Shown here: piece by piece, positions 10,830 to 22,443 of the stretch | Layout: the number at the start of each line of letters is the position of its first letter | Position numbering within the stretch: the first letter of the stretch is position 1 | Notes under the pieces: model-generated | The model's database searches: none | The model's input: the letters and a program-made list of their open reading frames with translations, nothing else | Told to the model about the DNA's origin: nothing | Origin: Rhizopus sp. PT2906 | Lineage: Eukaryota; Mucoromycota; Mucoromycetes; Mucorales; Rhizopodaceae | Direction: 5' to 3' | Length of the DNA stretch: 60,027 bases | Assembly: GCA_025529335.1 (NCBI GenBank) | Contig: JAMYHX010000249.1 | Span: 1-60,027 of the forward strand | Made by a program: the position numbers and the translations under genes

Positions 10830-11570
10830 TTATACTTTCATGTACGGCAATTACATGTTAACGGAAGAGAAGATACAGGACCATGGGCGATTGAGATCCT
10901 TCCACTTATCACCAGGTGGTTCAACAAAACAGTGGACGAAGCTGTAAAGAAATTTCCACCATTTCAAGATAAAGGGAAGGAGGGTATTCCGACATTAGAG
11001 GAATTAATCGAGGCATATGGATAATGTATTGCTTGAACGATATGTGTGTTTTATTGGTCAAGGTATACATATAATTGGAGGAGAGTCTGTGTATGTTGTC
11101 AGAGGCTACGAAGGAAGGAGGGTGATCAATGGCTATAATGACTTGTGATCGATTTTCGCTTGCGCGATAATTTGGGATCCATAGCATGGTAGAGCATATT
11201 AGCACTGAGTGTAGCTGGATCATTTGCATGGTTGTGATTGTCGCTATTTAATGTGTACTGGAAGCAGGCAATGACTTTGGCGATCTTGTTCAACTGTTAA
11301 AGAAAGAGGGGCACATGGTCAAGGGTTAAAGGGAGTTGGACGTGGATGATTTCACACATGATGTACAGATGGGTTTGAGCGCGATTAAGTATGTAAAAAG
11401 TGACATATTTGTCTATGACAAAAAGAAAGGTGAGGATGCGAACAGCCGATGAAACGCAACCGAAGCTTACCGGCAACAATGAAGGCAAAGATGGCCTTCA
11501 ACCTGTATTATTCGGATGCAGTCTTGGCCAACACTGCGATAGGTATTAAATCAATGCCAACAATCGGATG
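10830..11570 (+). pseudogene. Frameshifted coding relic, unidentified
   Basis: Fragments with protein-like composition appear in changing frames with intervening stops. Around 10870-11020 one frame reads EILPLITRWFNKTVDEAVKK and on to TLEELIEAYG. Around 11255-11450 another reads NDFGDLVQLLKKEGHMV and DVQMGLSAIKYVKSDIFVYD. No single frame is open. It looks like a decayed gene of a repeated family or transposon-encoded protein, but I cannot name it. Confidence 0.35.
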
Positions 11571-12412
11571 ATTGAGAGCCTGTACTGGGATTTGACCTCG
11601 CTGCAGCCAATTCGTTTGCTTAAGAATGCTCCATATATGATATTGATTGAAGCAGTAGGTCGTGTAGTAGCTTGCTTTTCCTCGTCACTGACAGACGTCC
11701 TATTCAATTTGCATTATGGATGTCAAATCTCACTCTTCTTTGCAATACCTCTTTTCTTCCCATCAAAAGTCTTTATTTACCATCTAAAAACAATGTTGTT
11801 GTCCAAGTTCTCGAAAAGAGAAGACAGTGAGGTATTGGCTGTTGTTGTTAGTACTTGTGTAATGTATAGAATAAAAGCAAAGAAGTGATGAGCATTTGCT
11901 TTATTATTTTATTAAAAGTAAAGGAGGAGCTCATTGCAACAAGAAATTAAATTATTTTAAAAGAGGCGGGAGTACTAATTAAGGTACATGTAATAAAATC
12001 AAATGTGATATCAGACTAAAGACTAGTATTAGACATTGTCAAATACGACAGTCAGGATTGCTTCCAAATGCCTTGTGATTAATTCAGTTTCTTTGGGCCC
12101 CGTCTTCAATGGCATAACGTGGTAGCTTTTCTACCCTATCAATGGTTTGAATTTTTATTGGCTAAATCTTCGCATCCCAAAAGGTTTACATGTTTCGAAT
12201 GGTCAGCAGAATCCTGTTGGTATAATTGAGGTCATCATCTTGTATCAGGACAAAAATTTGACACGACGCAGCTAAATGCGTGCATGTTTTAATTTGGTCA
12301 CCATCCTAACAAAATTCAAAAGCCATTTAGTCGATAGCTGATAAGTATCTGCTAACTTTTTTTTTTAAATTTTGACTGGAGTTTTGTCAAACACCAAAAC
12401 TACCATATTCAT
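11571..12412. other. No gene seen
   Basis: One 106-codon ORF at 11568-11888 has hydrophobic, low-information composition and no splice context. The rest has no coding signal. Confidence 0.45.
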
Positions 12413-12790
12413 TTACTCCATGATTTCTTCAAGTTGCGTCCTGGTTGAAGCTGGAAATGGGAGATGCACAGCCTGTTGCTCAGACAGAATGTGCCGCCGA
12501 AGTGCTTCACAGGTGTTGGTATCAATGCGATTGTTCAAATCTTCATGAGTACGCGCCGGCTTTAGCAATGGAACTGAAGATAGGGCTAATATGTGTTGCA
12601 TATGTTCTTCAACGGTGATGGCAATACCTTCTTGCAACCGGTTGGGCACATCCAGTTGAAATCCATAAAACCGAGCAGACACTTCAATACTGTTAAAGAG
12701 TAGGCGATCCTTTATTGGTGGTGGAGAGAGCAAATATGACAGCTGTTTCTTTGCCAAATGGTCCTTCAAAGTCTTTGCATTTTTGAGATA
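12413..12790 (-). pseudogene. C-terminal relic of an unidentified repeated ORF
   Basis: A 118-codon minus-strand ORF has good protein composition: FNSIEVSARFYGFQLDVPNR, then ITVEEHMQHILALSSVPLL and PFPASTRTQLEEIME at the end. The upstream part continues only in a shifted frame (KDFEGPFGKETAVIF), and no start or complete domain is visible. It is probably a truncated member of a multicopy family. The molecular function is unknown. Confidence 0.4.
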
Positions 12791-13464
12791 TCATCGGCAG
12801 CACGGGTACGGGAATCCTGAAAGAGTGCGAGACACAGTTTTTTCCCCTTTGTAATTTTGTTGTATCAATATAAAAAAAAATGGCATTCAACAACTGTCAC
12901 CATAAAAGCATGCTTTTCAATTACGTGCTTATCCCGTTTGCCTTTGGTTTCAATTGATTGTCGCAACGATTGCACTCGACCGACATTATTTCAACAAAAG
13001 GAACAATTTTTAAAAAAAAAAAAAACTGGGAAAGAGTGTTTTTTTTTTTTTTTTTTTTTTTTTTTTTGGGAGGAAACAGTACATGCACCAGAAAGTATAC
13101 CAGAATTTATATTAATTCTACGGGCACTATCTCTACCCATTAGCTATGATACCTTACAGCAAAGCCTTTGAACGTGCGGCGCCGCGTTAAGCATGACTTT
13201 ATAAAGTCGCCTTATTGGTTTATGTTCTTTTCAAGAAGAAAGTGATAAAAAAGAAATGTTGTTATTTATTTATGTTGTCAGTTGATCAAAAAAGACCACT
13301 TGTGATAAATTCGTATTTACATTATTTAGCCTATTTTCTGGTGTATTCTCTTGTGCATGTAGTGTTTACTTTTTTTTCTTGCACAGGGGAAACTGGTGAC
13401 GCAGACAGCAACCTTAAACAGCTGTTCATGCAGCGCCAGCAGCCTTAAGAGGCTACTTTTTTCC
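12791..13464. other. No gene seen; long T run
   Basis: Contains an A run near 13011 and a 27-nt T run at about 13041-13067. ORFs here are translations of those homopolymers. No gene is supported. Confidence 0.5.
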
Positions 13465-13600
13465 GTAAATGTCCTAGTTTTCGATTGATTTTCCCAATTA
13501 TTTTTGTTTGTCCTATTTATCGACAGTGTCCCATATTCGAACAAGCGTCCCATTTTTTAATTGCCTAATATTTTCTTTTCTGTCCCAGCATATTTTCGTC
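13465..13600. repeat. Degenerate tandem repeat, about 19-nt period
   Basis: The word TGTCCYA or a close variant recurs at 13470, 13490, 13509, 13527, 13546, 13562 and 13581, with spacings of 20, 19, 18, 19, 16 and 19 nt. The units share a T/A-rich tail that often includes TTCG. This is about seven degenerate copies of a 19-nt unit in otherwise unique DNA. Confidence 0.6.
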
Positions 13601-14436
13601 AGCTGTAATGGGTTGTATTTTCCGCTAGGAAAGGAGAGGAGGGAGTAGGGGCTAGGACGCTGAAAAGGGTATTGATAAGGACTTGCAGATTGATTTCCAG
13701 AGAGTAGAACTTACGAGGTAAGAGCGAAGCGATCGGGGTAAGTATATATGAATGGTCTAAGAACAATCAGAATATTGTGACAATTGACTAAAGTTTTATT
13801 AAATAAAAATAAATGAGGGTATTTATATAAAATTAGAAGAAATGTAATGTGATGAAAAAAAAAAAAGAATCAGCTTGAATTATTGAGACGCTAATATTAT
13901 GCATGAGTTTATAACGAATCATGACATAAAAGTACAACTGAGAGATGAACCACTTTGAGCTTCTTCATAAAATATGTCCTATACTCTCAGGGGCCACTCT
14001 TCCATTCCATAAGGATATGTGTCAAATATGGAAATATAGAGCAAGAAGAGCCCATCTTTTGGTAGTGAAAATACAGAAGGAAGCCTTTTTTCGTATTCTC
14101 AATAGATTGTCAACACATTTAGGTGAAGATCTATTATACAAGAAATACGTTCCTGTCAATGAAAAGTGCTTGATGACATAATACTCAAAGACGATACATA
14201 GATGTGAATCCGAGAGCCTAGAAGAACGCTTATAAGTTTGTATAGCACAAACTGACATTAATATATGGCATGTCACTAATGAGAACTACCTATGTGAGGT
14301 TATATAGTGATTATTACCCACAAACTACTTCATAAGGATGCATATGAAGCAATCATTAAACTGTTGTTTCCTTGGATTATCAGAGACAAAGAAAATTGTG
14401 TCAAGTGGATATATTTTATTAAGATTAAAAAAAAAA
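13601..14436. other. No gene seen; possible transposon flank
   Basis: A purine-rich stretch (13625-13700) is followed by AT-rich DNA. ORFs on both strands overlap each other and have no domain-like content. Confidence 0.45.
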
Positions 14437-14599
14437 GCCAAGTGCAGGAGTAACAAAATAAAGCTTTTATTAGAGTAAGCAATAGTTTGATTTCTAGAGA
14501 GAGAATAGGTAGAGATTTCTGCTTTGATAGCCAAATTACGAGAATAAGTAAATAATTTTTTCTTTTGATAGCCAAGTTTGGAGAGCAAGTAGAGACTTT
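14437..14599 (+). repeat. Dispersed repeat, copy 2 (inverted relative to copy 1)
   Basis: The reverse complement of this segment matches 1-165 almost base for base, including the repeated GGCTATCAAAA units. A further unit of the same kind continues to about 14630, beyond the part matched at the window edge. The two copies are about 14.4 kb apart in opposite orientation, flanking the first gene cluster. Confidence 0.75.
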
Positions 14600-14639
14600 T
14601 TGTTTTTGATAGCCAAGCAGAGAGATTTCTTCTTTTTTT

Positions 14640-15540
14640 TTTTTTTCTTTCCATAAGTCCAGAATGCCACATTATCACTAGCTTTCAAACCCAAGATGAC
14701 TAGAACCATAGACTGCATACCAGAAGACTACACGGTGTAAACCCTCCATGAAAAAAAAAGTACTCAAGTCTCAAATCTCAAATTAATAGTCAATCTCAAA
14801 ACCATACCACGGTAAATTCAACGAAAGAGGTGCTTCAACGTACAAAGAGTGCACTTCTAAGTACCTAGGACGAAGCGTTTCGAAAAGGGGTGATGACCGT
14901 GGAGACATCGGAATATTGAACCTTTGGAGCATCGCAACCGCCGAGCTCAGCAGTAAGGGAGGGCTTACGGGCCATTCATCAGCTGTAGAGGCAGAACCAT
15001 AACAATAGGAGCATCTCGGAGTGATCCAGCGTAGAGAAGCAACGACCCGTCTGGTTAGTTTTTGTTTTTGTTTTATACTTTTTCTTTTCTTGTAGCAGAG
15101 CTTGACAGAGTTTGGCAGATAGTGGCAAAGTAGCTTGGATATGTTGTTGGTCCAGAGCAGTATTCATTAGCAGCAGGCATCGATAGACATGAGCAAAATT
15201 GTTTAGGAGCTTTCCGACGTTGACAAGCATGGGACAGGCATTCACTAGCATTTTCAGGCACTGATGATCATTTTTAGGCGTTCATTGGCCTTTTCAGAGA
15301 TTTTATAAGCATTTGATAAGCGTTTGATAAAGCATTTCAGCATTTGTTTGATTGTTTGATTGTTTGAGTGTATTGATAAGCAGTACCAAGTATTTTCTTT
15401 TGAGCATTAGCGAGTAGCAGAAGTTTCTTTAAGGAGAGGTCATTATGATAGAGTAAGATGCATCAGGAACCATGAAATAGAGCCAGCAAAAGTGTATTTC
15501 TAAACGATGGCATTAGTTATATGTACTTTGAGATCACCCA
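14640..15540 (-). other. Relic with low-complexity repeats
   Basis: On the minus strand, 15060-14820 reads in one frame as a protein-like stretch (ASLRWITPRCSYCYG, ADEWPVSPPLLLSSAVAM), but no start, domain or splice structure supports a gene. At 15150-15330 imperfect GCATT/GCGTT words recur, and at about 15342-15368 the octamer TTTGATTG is repeated three times. I read this as decayed repetitive DNA. Confidence 0.4.
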
Positions 15541-18500
15541 GACGCGGTTATACCTTTTCAACATAGGGAATAATAGAATAATAAAAGTATAGGAGAATTT
15601 TTAAAAGAGATAAAGAATAAAGAAAAAAATGGGGAAAAGAATGATGGTCTCTTTTATAGCTTTTGTTGACGTGAATCATGTTATTTAGGCTGAAAAGATG
15701 ACTCATTTCGCCTTTCTCCAATAATGCATGAATAAATAAATAACTCATTCTTCTATCTTATCCATATTAGAACATATCCGAGCATCCGAGCGGCTCCTCC
15801 CCTTTTTGCATTTTTTTTTTTCACGTCTCCTTCCTTTTCTTTTGTAAGACCGCTTGTTTACATAAAGTTGACCTCACACGCATACATACACACACATGTA
15901 TTTTTTTTTCATTTTGATTGCTTCACTTTTCTCATTTACAATACACATTTTTCTATTTTTCTGGTCATTTTCTTTAAGAATGAATAAAAAATATAAGATG
16001 ATAATTAAATGTACAAAGAAAAAGGCTGAGAGGGGGACGGCACCCTTTAAAAATGCAGCTGATAGTAAACAAAAACAAGGCTTTTCTCAAAGAGCACTAG
16101 ACTGCCGATTCTGTGGGACACACGCGATTGATTCCATTACAATTGTTATTTGTCAAATCAAACGAAGCCAAACCATGATTGATCTATTTGGTTAGCCATT
16201 ATGACTTGTCTCATAAAAGTAATAATGCATTATTATTTTTGTTTAAAGAAAAACCAAAATCAAACTAAACTAACCTTCATGTATCAAAATCTCTTCATCA
16301 AGCATGAAATATAGATGATTGGGTTGTTGGCTTAGGAAAACATAAGAGCGTGTAATATTTTTATGTTTATTTTTATTTTTAGTGCACATGAAAAAGGGTA
16401 AAAGGTAAAAGGTAAAATGTTTATCCTCTATTCCCTGCTGTTATATCCTTATCCTTTTCCCTTCTGCTTATGAAATGTAGACCAACATTAGCGACGACTG
16501 TGATTGTGATATATTTAATTGCTATATGTTCATTTTTATAGTAAAGCAATGGATCTTCCAAGTCTGCATAAACTATTTCAAATGGCGCTCGAAACAAGAT
16601 GGGTTGCTAAGGTACGCCGCATACTTTATATAGTCCCTTATTGCCATGGATGCTCATGCATCATGTCTGAGAGGCATTATTAAATATGTGATTGATTGAG
16701 TGACGAGAAAGGAGGCTTTATAGCCATGAAAAAGAATGTGAATACATGAACACAGGAAAGGGATAAAAATTAGCCTTATATGAAGATAAAGTAGTAGAAG
16801 AATAACTCAATAAGCCTTAGAGAGGAACAATGTGACGATATAGCAGTTAGTCACTGTAGTAACGAATGCTGTCATTTAGTTTATCAAGTGTAGCCTTTAC
16901 TTTGTCGACCTCTATAGTTAATACTGTCAAGGATACTTTACTAGTAACACAACAGCGCATGCATTTGATATTCGTTTTATTCATGATCAAGTTTAATGTT
17001 GGTTCATTTCAGTAAAGTAAAAAAGTTTTTAATCGAAAACTCAATCCCACTTGCTTCATTTTTCAGTCAAAGAAATAAGTAAGTAAAGTTAGCTTAATTT
17101 TAGTTGTAGGGCCATCCTATGGACAACCGTGGTCATTCATACCAGGAGCTGATGCATTTTCTAGCACCTTGGCTGGTTTCCTTGATGCAGCCTTCTGGAG
17201 CATGTGATTATCATAATCTTTCGCGCACACATGTCATCCAATGCCTTCATATGAACAATTGCTTCTATCTTTCCTTTTGCCTGGGAAAGCACCCTCATAG
17301 ACCCTCCAAAATCACCAGCGACTTTTTTTAAATGAAAGCAATAACAAATGTTCATCTCAGGATCTTGAGCATCTTAGCTACCCACTGCACATACAACCAT
17401 CCCTTCATGATATTGATCAAAGCCATCTTTTTCCCTTTAGTTATCACCTTGACGGCACGACTCATGTAGATAAGATGCTCATTACTACTGGTCTATAAAT
17501 GCCCAAGTCTTTTTTTCATCTACTACTTCATACTATCTTACGCAAAGCATACAGATTCATATCAAATAATAAAAAGCAAGTGACATTACAAGCATTCTTT
17601 AAGTGTACAGTGTGCCTCTAGATATATGACGTCCATTAAGTATACTCTCGATCCTCCATACGCCCACCAAAAACTTGTGAGCAGCTGAGAATCTTTCTAG
17701 AAACACAGCTGATATATTCCTGCTTTATCATTGTCATTTTTTCAGTAGGTAAAATGCTTCTACACAGTAAGGTTATAGTAAGCAACGTCTGTAATTATGT
17801 TGTGACATATGTCGTTCACTTCTGTATGCCAGGATTGAATATGTTGCTTGATGCTCGAATAAAGCATAGCATCCCATTCCGTGATAGAATTAGTGTACAT
17901 TTGCTTGGCGTGTTGATGTGTATCTTCTTCTGCGCATTATCAGCAGTGTTTTTATCGACTAGTCCATTCCATTTGCAACCTTGTGGGAAATATTCATGCA
18001 AACAGGGTTGGTAGGTACGATGGATAATATCACTGGGATGTGAAGTGATGCCCTTGACTATGTCACTATGTCATTGCTCTTGTGCCTTTGATCTAATTGA
18101 CAGTGTCGTATTTTCCCTATAAGCAATTATTCGCATAAGATTACTTTAAGAACGAACGCTACTTTAAATATGTTATCTCTATATAGCGCGTCAGGCTCAA
18201 TTCCATGGGTATGGTTGATTCACGTAATACTCTTGTTTTTCTTGTCTTGATATTACGAAAGAGACGGCATATACTTTTATTCTTCCTTTTGTTATTATCA
18301 TAGCTATGTTACAAATTTTTTGAAAAAGAGCCCCAATGATAGGCTCTCATATCTTAATATCTATATCATGTTCTGAAGACACAGGAACTAAAGTAAGGTC
18401 AAAGATTTTAGCATTTGAGTAGAGAAAATTTATATTATACACGTCCTAAAACTGATTTTTGCGTAGTAATGTGTCCAGGATCTGACAGTAACTAGCATTA

Positions 18501-18865
18501 TCTTTTATTAGGTTACGGATTAGTTTGACCCATTTTTTTCTGTCTACGTTCCATTTGATGTTTCCAATCCAATAGATCAAATCATGGCAGATTCGAACTG
18601 TGTAAAAGGCTGTTGTTATGGATCATTGTGCTCTTGTACTGCATTTGCTGTGATGATATAATTTTATTATGTGGATGGGAAAATAGAAGTAGGCTTAGAC
18701 TTTTAGTGTCTTTGTTAAGTTAAGGTACAATCCTCGCGGTAAAGAAAGGTGCTTTTATTGGGATCAAATAACTGAACTATCTGTAGTTGTTCTTTCTGGT
18801 CGTGTAATAAGTCATACATCCGAGGAACAAAAGAGCTGTAATTAAAATTAACGCATAGACGATGC
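15541..18865. other. Gene desert, scattered relic fragments only
   Basis: No intact gene is supported in 3.3 kb. Minus-strand 17355-17161 has a protein-like stretch (LSQAKGKIEAIVHMKALDDM) cut by stops. Minus-strand 18590-18440 has another (DLIYWIGNIKWNVDRKKW). Both lie in the same orientation as the retroelement relics that follow and may be their debris, but neither can be assigned. A plus-strand fragment at 16550-16612 ends at a possible donor, without a partner exon. Confidence 0.45.
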
Positions 18866-19087
18866 TCAATAGGCTATACACCCTAACATGTCCATTGGAC
18901 CGAGCCATTTTTCATCAAATTTGCTTTTAGGGACGTGATTTTTCATAAGCGCCTTGTCTTCAACTTGGAATTTCTTAGCCTCAGACAAATTCTTGTCATA
19001 ATGTTCTTCCATCTTTTTCTTCTTACTTCGTGAATTTCTTTGTGTTTCGTCTTGGATCTTCTTTAAGACGTAAGTTCTGACGCTGAG
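18866..19087 (-). mobile_element. Ty3/gypsy integrase C-terminal relic
   Basis: About 70 codons are open: KKKKMEEHYDKNLSEAKKF, VEDKALMKNHV and KSKFDEKWLGP. This is the typical tail of a Ty3/gypsy integrase (YD...F..GD.V.....SKF..KWLGP), where the polyprotein contacts DNA. Upstream integrase, RNase H and RT domains are absent; the homology stops abruptly near 19087, where LINE sequence begins in another frame. It is a fragment, not an active element. Confidence 0.75.
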
Positions 19088-20180
19088 AGAAGAAGTCATT
19101 GATATTCAGCATAACATATATTATAAAGAACAAGGTGGCCAGAGTACGAGCAATACTCGGCGAAAAACCGAAACGATAAAGCACCTGATGGAGATAGTCT
19201 GGGTGCACTCTATTATATGCTTTCTCCTGGTCGAGTAGTAGGCCAATAATCTGCTATTTGGATGGTCGAGCATGCTCAATTAGTAGTTTCATGAGTAATG
19301 TTATATCTGCTCTGGAGCGGCATGGAGAAAGCCCGTCTGATAGGGGGTAATCAATAAATGAACATGGCGAATGATGCGCGTAAAGACTTTTGCATCAGTA
19401 TTGATAAGAGATTTCGGTTGCCGGTTCTTCAAATCGGATAGATCCCCTCCCTTTCTCCGGGAGAAGGGAGACGGAAGTTTCTAACCGGAACTTCAGAAAT
19501 TCACCCAAGGTCAGTGCATTGCTAAAAACAGTCAAGGCAACTTCGCGACAAGCAGGGTGGGCGATCAGCAAGCGCAAGTCTTCGTATGGCAGCCATCTGC
19601 TCCGGACTACTATGCTTATGGCTTCTGGAAAAGCCATCAAAGAAATAATTAAAGGTTATGGGAGCGACCAGATGTGCTTATGCCATATCAGAGAGACGAG
19701 TATCAGAAGGAATAGTTGATAAAAGCTCATCGACAACTGGTTAGTGAATGGGCGCCGGTGAGTAGAGCTCTGAATAGTACGCGCACGTGACATCAAGCAT
19801 GTTGTCTTTGGTTGCATTGATGGTATGATGGACAGGATGTAGTAAATGAAGGATAAGCTGGTTGGCCAACCGTGTGGCAATAGTGCGCTTCAGGTAGCCT
19901 GGTGACAGTTCCCTCAGCCCTTTCCAACAAATATCAAGACAAATGCAGAGAGTTTCCGCATGATATTGTTGAGATGCTAGCAAGCTGAAATTCGATGACA
20001 TTGAGTTGAGGAGTATGTTAAAAAGCCCTCTTTGGATGCTTACAAAGTTGAGAAAAGATATCCTTATGTTCCTTCTCCGAAAGGGTCTCTGTATTTTAGT
20101 AAAGATCTTATGGTGAGAGTGATCTTTCGCAATACAATGCACTGTTGATTTGAGTATATCCCGTTTAGGACACATGGCGT
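19088..20180 (-). mobile_element. Non-LTR retrotransposon (LINE) reverse-transcriptase relic
   Basis: Several minus-strand frames together give a LINE ORF2. The pre-RT linker at 20175-19741 contains SPGYLKRTI and ends YYSELYSPAPI. RT motifs follow: KGGDLSDLKNRQPKSLINTD (about 19450-19400) and LLDQEKAYNRVHPDYLHQVL (about 19245-19150), whose D is the first catalytic aspartate. There are at least three frame changes and several stops. The YXDD segment and everything downstream is missing, since the LINE stops at the gypsy relic. Confidence 0.8.
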
Positions 20181-20341
20181 TGAGAATTCAAAGACTTGGC
20201 AATAGATGGGATGACCACAGCTACCTAAACACAAAAGAACCAGCTTTTTACCATCGTCACGAGCATCCATCTATTTTTAAATCTCAGTCGTCTGTATAAA
20301 ATTTCCAAGGATCAGATTCCAGGTTCAAAACTGTGTTAAAT

Positions 20342-20726
20342 ATGGCCCGTGGCGCCCAAAAGGAACAAGCAAGGTACAATGCCTATGAAAGCTGTAACTA
20401 GTTTAATGACTTGTAAACAGACAGAGAGCTCAAAAGAAAGCTGCTGAGCGTTCAAATAAAGGTTCTCAATTAGGTGCTCGTGCTGCTGGTCTTCAGGTAA
20501 TGTATCTTTTTGATTAGTTAATAAAAAGTGAAAATTGAACAAGAGATAAAATAGATCAAATGTCCTAAATGCCTGATTGCACTTGCCAATTACAAACTTC
20601 TAGTTCAACATTTTGAAGTAAACAAAAAAAAACATATAGTACTATGACGTATATTAAACACTGTTTTCATAGGCCAAGCATCCCAAAGACAATGTTCCAC
20701 CTGAGAGTGATTTCGAAAAAAAGTGA
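20342..20726 (+). CDS. ZNF706-like small zinc-finger protein
   Basis: Four short exons (20342-20373, 20421-20496, 20555-20617, 20673-20726) join in phase to a 74-aa protein. The N-terminal MARGAQKEQARQRAQKKAAE is the SERF/4F5-like basic helix; the C-terminus has one C2H2 finger (IKCPKCLIALANYKLLVQHF then EAKHPK). This is the layout of human ZNF706 and plant At2g23090-type proteins, about 75 aa, implicated in proteostasis and translation. Without splicing no frame exceeds 30 codons here, so the gene is easily missed. Confidence 0.9.
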
Positions 20727-20906
20727 GATGAGTTTTAGTTTTCCAACCGAAAGAAAGAAAGAAATAGAAATAATTGCACTACAAGGGCTTATTTATTAAT
20801 AAACATTTTTAATCAAACAAATGAGTTCGGTTGATGATATGAGAAAGAGAGACGAAAAAAGATTACCCCTGAGTCTATTTTTCTATTATTTTTTTTTCTT
20901 TCCCTA

Positions 20907-21519
20907 ATGCTCTGTGGTTGTCTTGGTAGTCAAGATGCTTGTGTGTTTTGTAATATTGTTCACAATATTGGAGAGACAAGGATAATAGTTGAGGTAATAA
21001 AGTAAATAATAATAAAAAAAAGAACAGTAATACTTACAAAAAGGAATTCAATAGACTGAACATTTAGTTGCCTTTCGAGATCGGTCACCATCAGCCAAAG
21101 TCCATTTTCTTGTTATACCAAAAGAACATATTGAAACAATCAAAGACTTGACTAGAGAGCATATTAGTTTATGTAATGAAAAGAAAAAGGAATCGTATAA
21201 AGATATATATATACTCATGAATACATAAAGTACATGAGATGACTGAATTAGGAAAGAGATTACTAAAAGAAGAAGGGTTCAACCCTGAGGATGAAACGCA
21301 GATCAGGTACTCTTTTAATAACAGCTAATAATACTAATACTAATTAAATCAAATAGACTTGGATTTCATGTTCCTCCTTTTAATTCGGTGAATCATTTGC
21401 ATATGCACGTCATTGGATTACCTTTCAAGAACAAATTTAGATATTTAAAATACAAGGTTGGCTTACCTTGGTTTATGGACATTAATGCCCTTTTTATGTC
21501 ATTAAAATCGGAGCTTTGA
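20907..21519 (+). CDS. HINT3-like histidine-triad (HIT) nucleotide hydrolase
   Basis: Four exons (20907-20993, 21055-21172, 21231-21306, 21357-21519) give 147 aa. The order is: ACVFCNIV zinc/HIT start, AFRDRSPSAKVHFLVIPKEH, a helix ending KRLLKEEGF, and GFHVPPFNSVNHLHMHVIGL with the HxHxH triad. The C-terminal PWFMDINALFMSLKS matches HINT3 proteins, which hydrolyse adenosine phosphoramidates and acyl-adenylates. The gene starts 180 nt after the ZNF706-like gene. About 45 bp of its 3' end recurs at 22284. Confidence 0.93.
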
Positions 21520-22283
21520 TTCTGTTCTCTCTCTCTTTCTCTTATTGCCAAAGTAATTGTCATAAATCTACTATATATTTTGTCAGTTCAGGCCAAAGTA
21601 ACTGTAAATATTAAAGACTATTATATCTATCAATGACAACGAGAAAAGAGAAAAATATAGAGATTACAAAACTACAAATCTGAGTTATTTGTTAGCGATG
21701 AACTATACTCGTGATATTCTGAAGGACCCGATTTTATAACAAAGATTCAAATCCTTCATAGCGGCGAGTCCTGATATTAGACGTGTCATATTCTCTTTGG
21801 AAAAAAAAATATGCAAAGAGCTCTTTCCTGTGAAATACAATGGATAATTATATCCATTACCACACTTTGATGTCTGTCTGGAGAAAAGGCTTTTTTGGTT
21901 TATCGATCAACTATTTCTCGTGGATCAACCTTGATCAATAACTTCTATGACAAACGTCTCTCGGAATGATGCTCTGTGTATCTTCTACAACGAAGAGATT
22001 ACTGATGAAGCTGTGAAAAACTCACTGAAAATCTTGATTCACTCTGTAGGTTGGATATATGCTACGCCAAAGTTCCAAGGAAACCGATGCTGCAAACAAA
22101 AGTAAAGATTAATGGCAATCCAGCTTATTATCATTGTTATCCCAATGACTATCCAAAATCAGAGGCATCCGTGGATAAAGTAATATTTAGCAAGTGATTA
22201 TGAATATTGTTTTTGGCACATGTATCTGAAAATAACAAGAGTCCGTTGCCATATCACTGTTTGATTTTCAACTAGTCCACTAC
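21520..22283. other. Intergenic with possible decayed coding fragment
   Basis: Around 21940-22190 two overlapping plus-strand frames read protein-like phrases (EEITDEAVKNSLKILIHSVG in one, NGNPAYYHCYPNDYPKSEAS in another) separated by stops. I could not place them in a family. There is no intact gene. Confidence 0.4.
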
Positions 22284-22345
22284 ATGGACATTAATGCCCT
22301 TTTTGTGCCATTAAAGTCGGAGATTCTGTTTCTCTCTCTTTTTCC
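22284..22345 (+). repeat. Partial duplicate of the HIT-gene 3' end
   Basis: Matches 21474-21540 (last codons, stop region and trailer of the HIT gene) with three substitutions in the first 42 bp, then loss of a few bases around the stop codon. The copy lies 810 bp downstream in the same orientation and forms part of the kinase promoter. Confidence 0.75.
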
Positions 22346-22371
22346 CCTTTTTGCAGAAAATAGCACTTCTA

Positions 22372-22377
22372 TATAAA
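22372..22377 (+). promoter_or_regulatory. TATA box of the kinase gene
   Basis: TATAAA lies 72 nt upstream of the kinase ATG at 22444, after a T/C-rich stretch and immediately downstream of the duplicated HIT-gene tail. Confidence 0.5.
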
Positions 22378-22443
22378 GTTAAGCTTTATTCATTATTATT
22401 TTTTCCTCTTCTTTTTTCTTTCTCATTTTTCTTGTAATTAAAA

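Noticed and set aside
11568..11888. 106-codon ORF in the gene desert
   Set aside because: Hydrophobic AT-driven composition, and the upstream relic continues in a different frame; no homology recognised.
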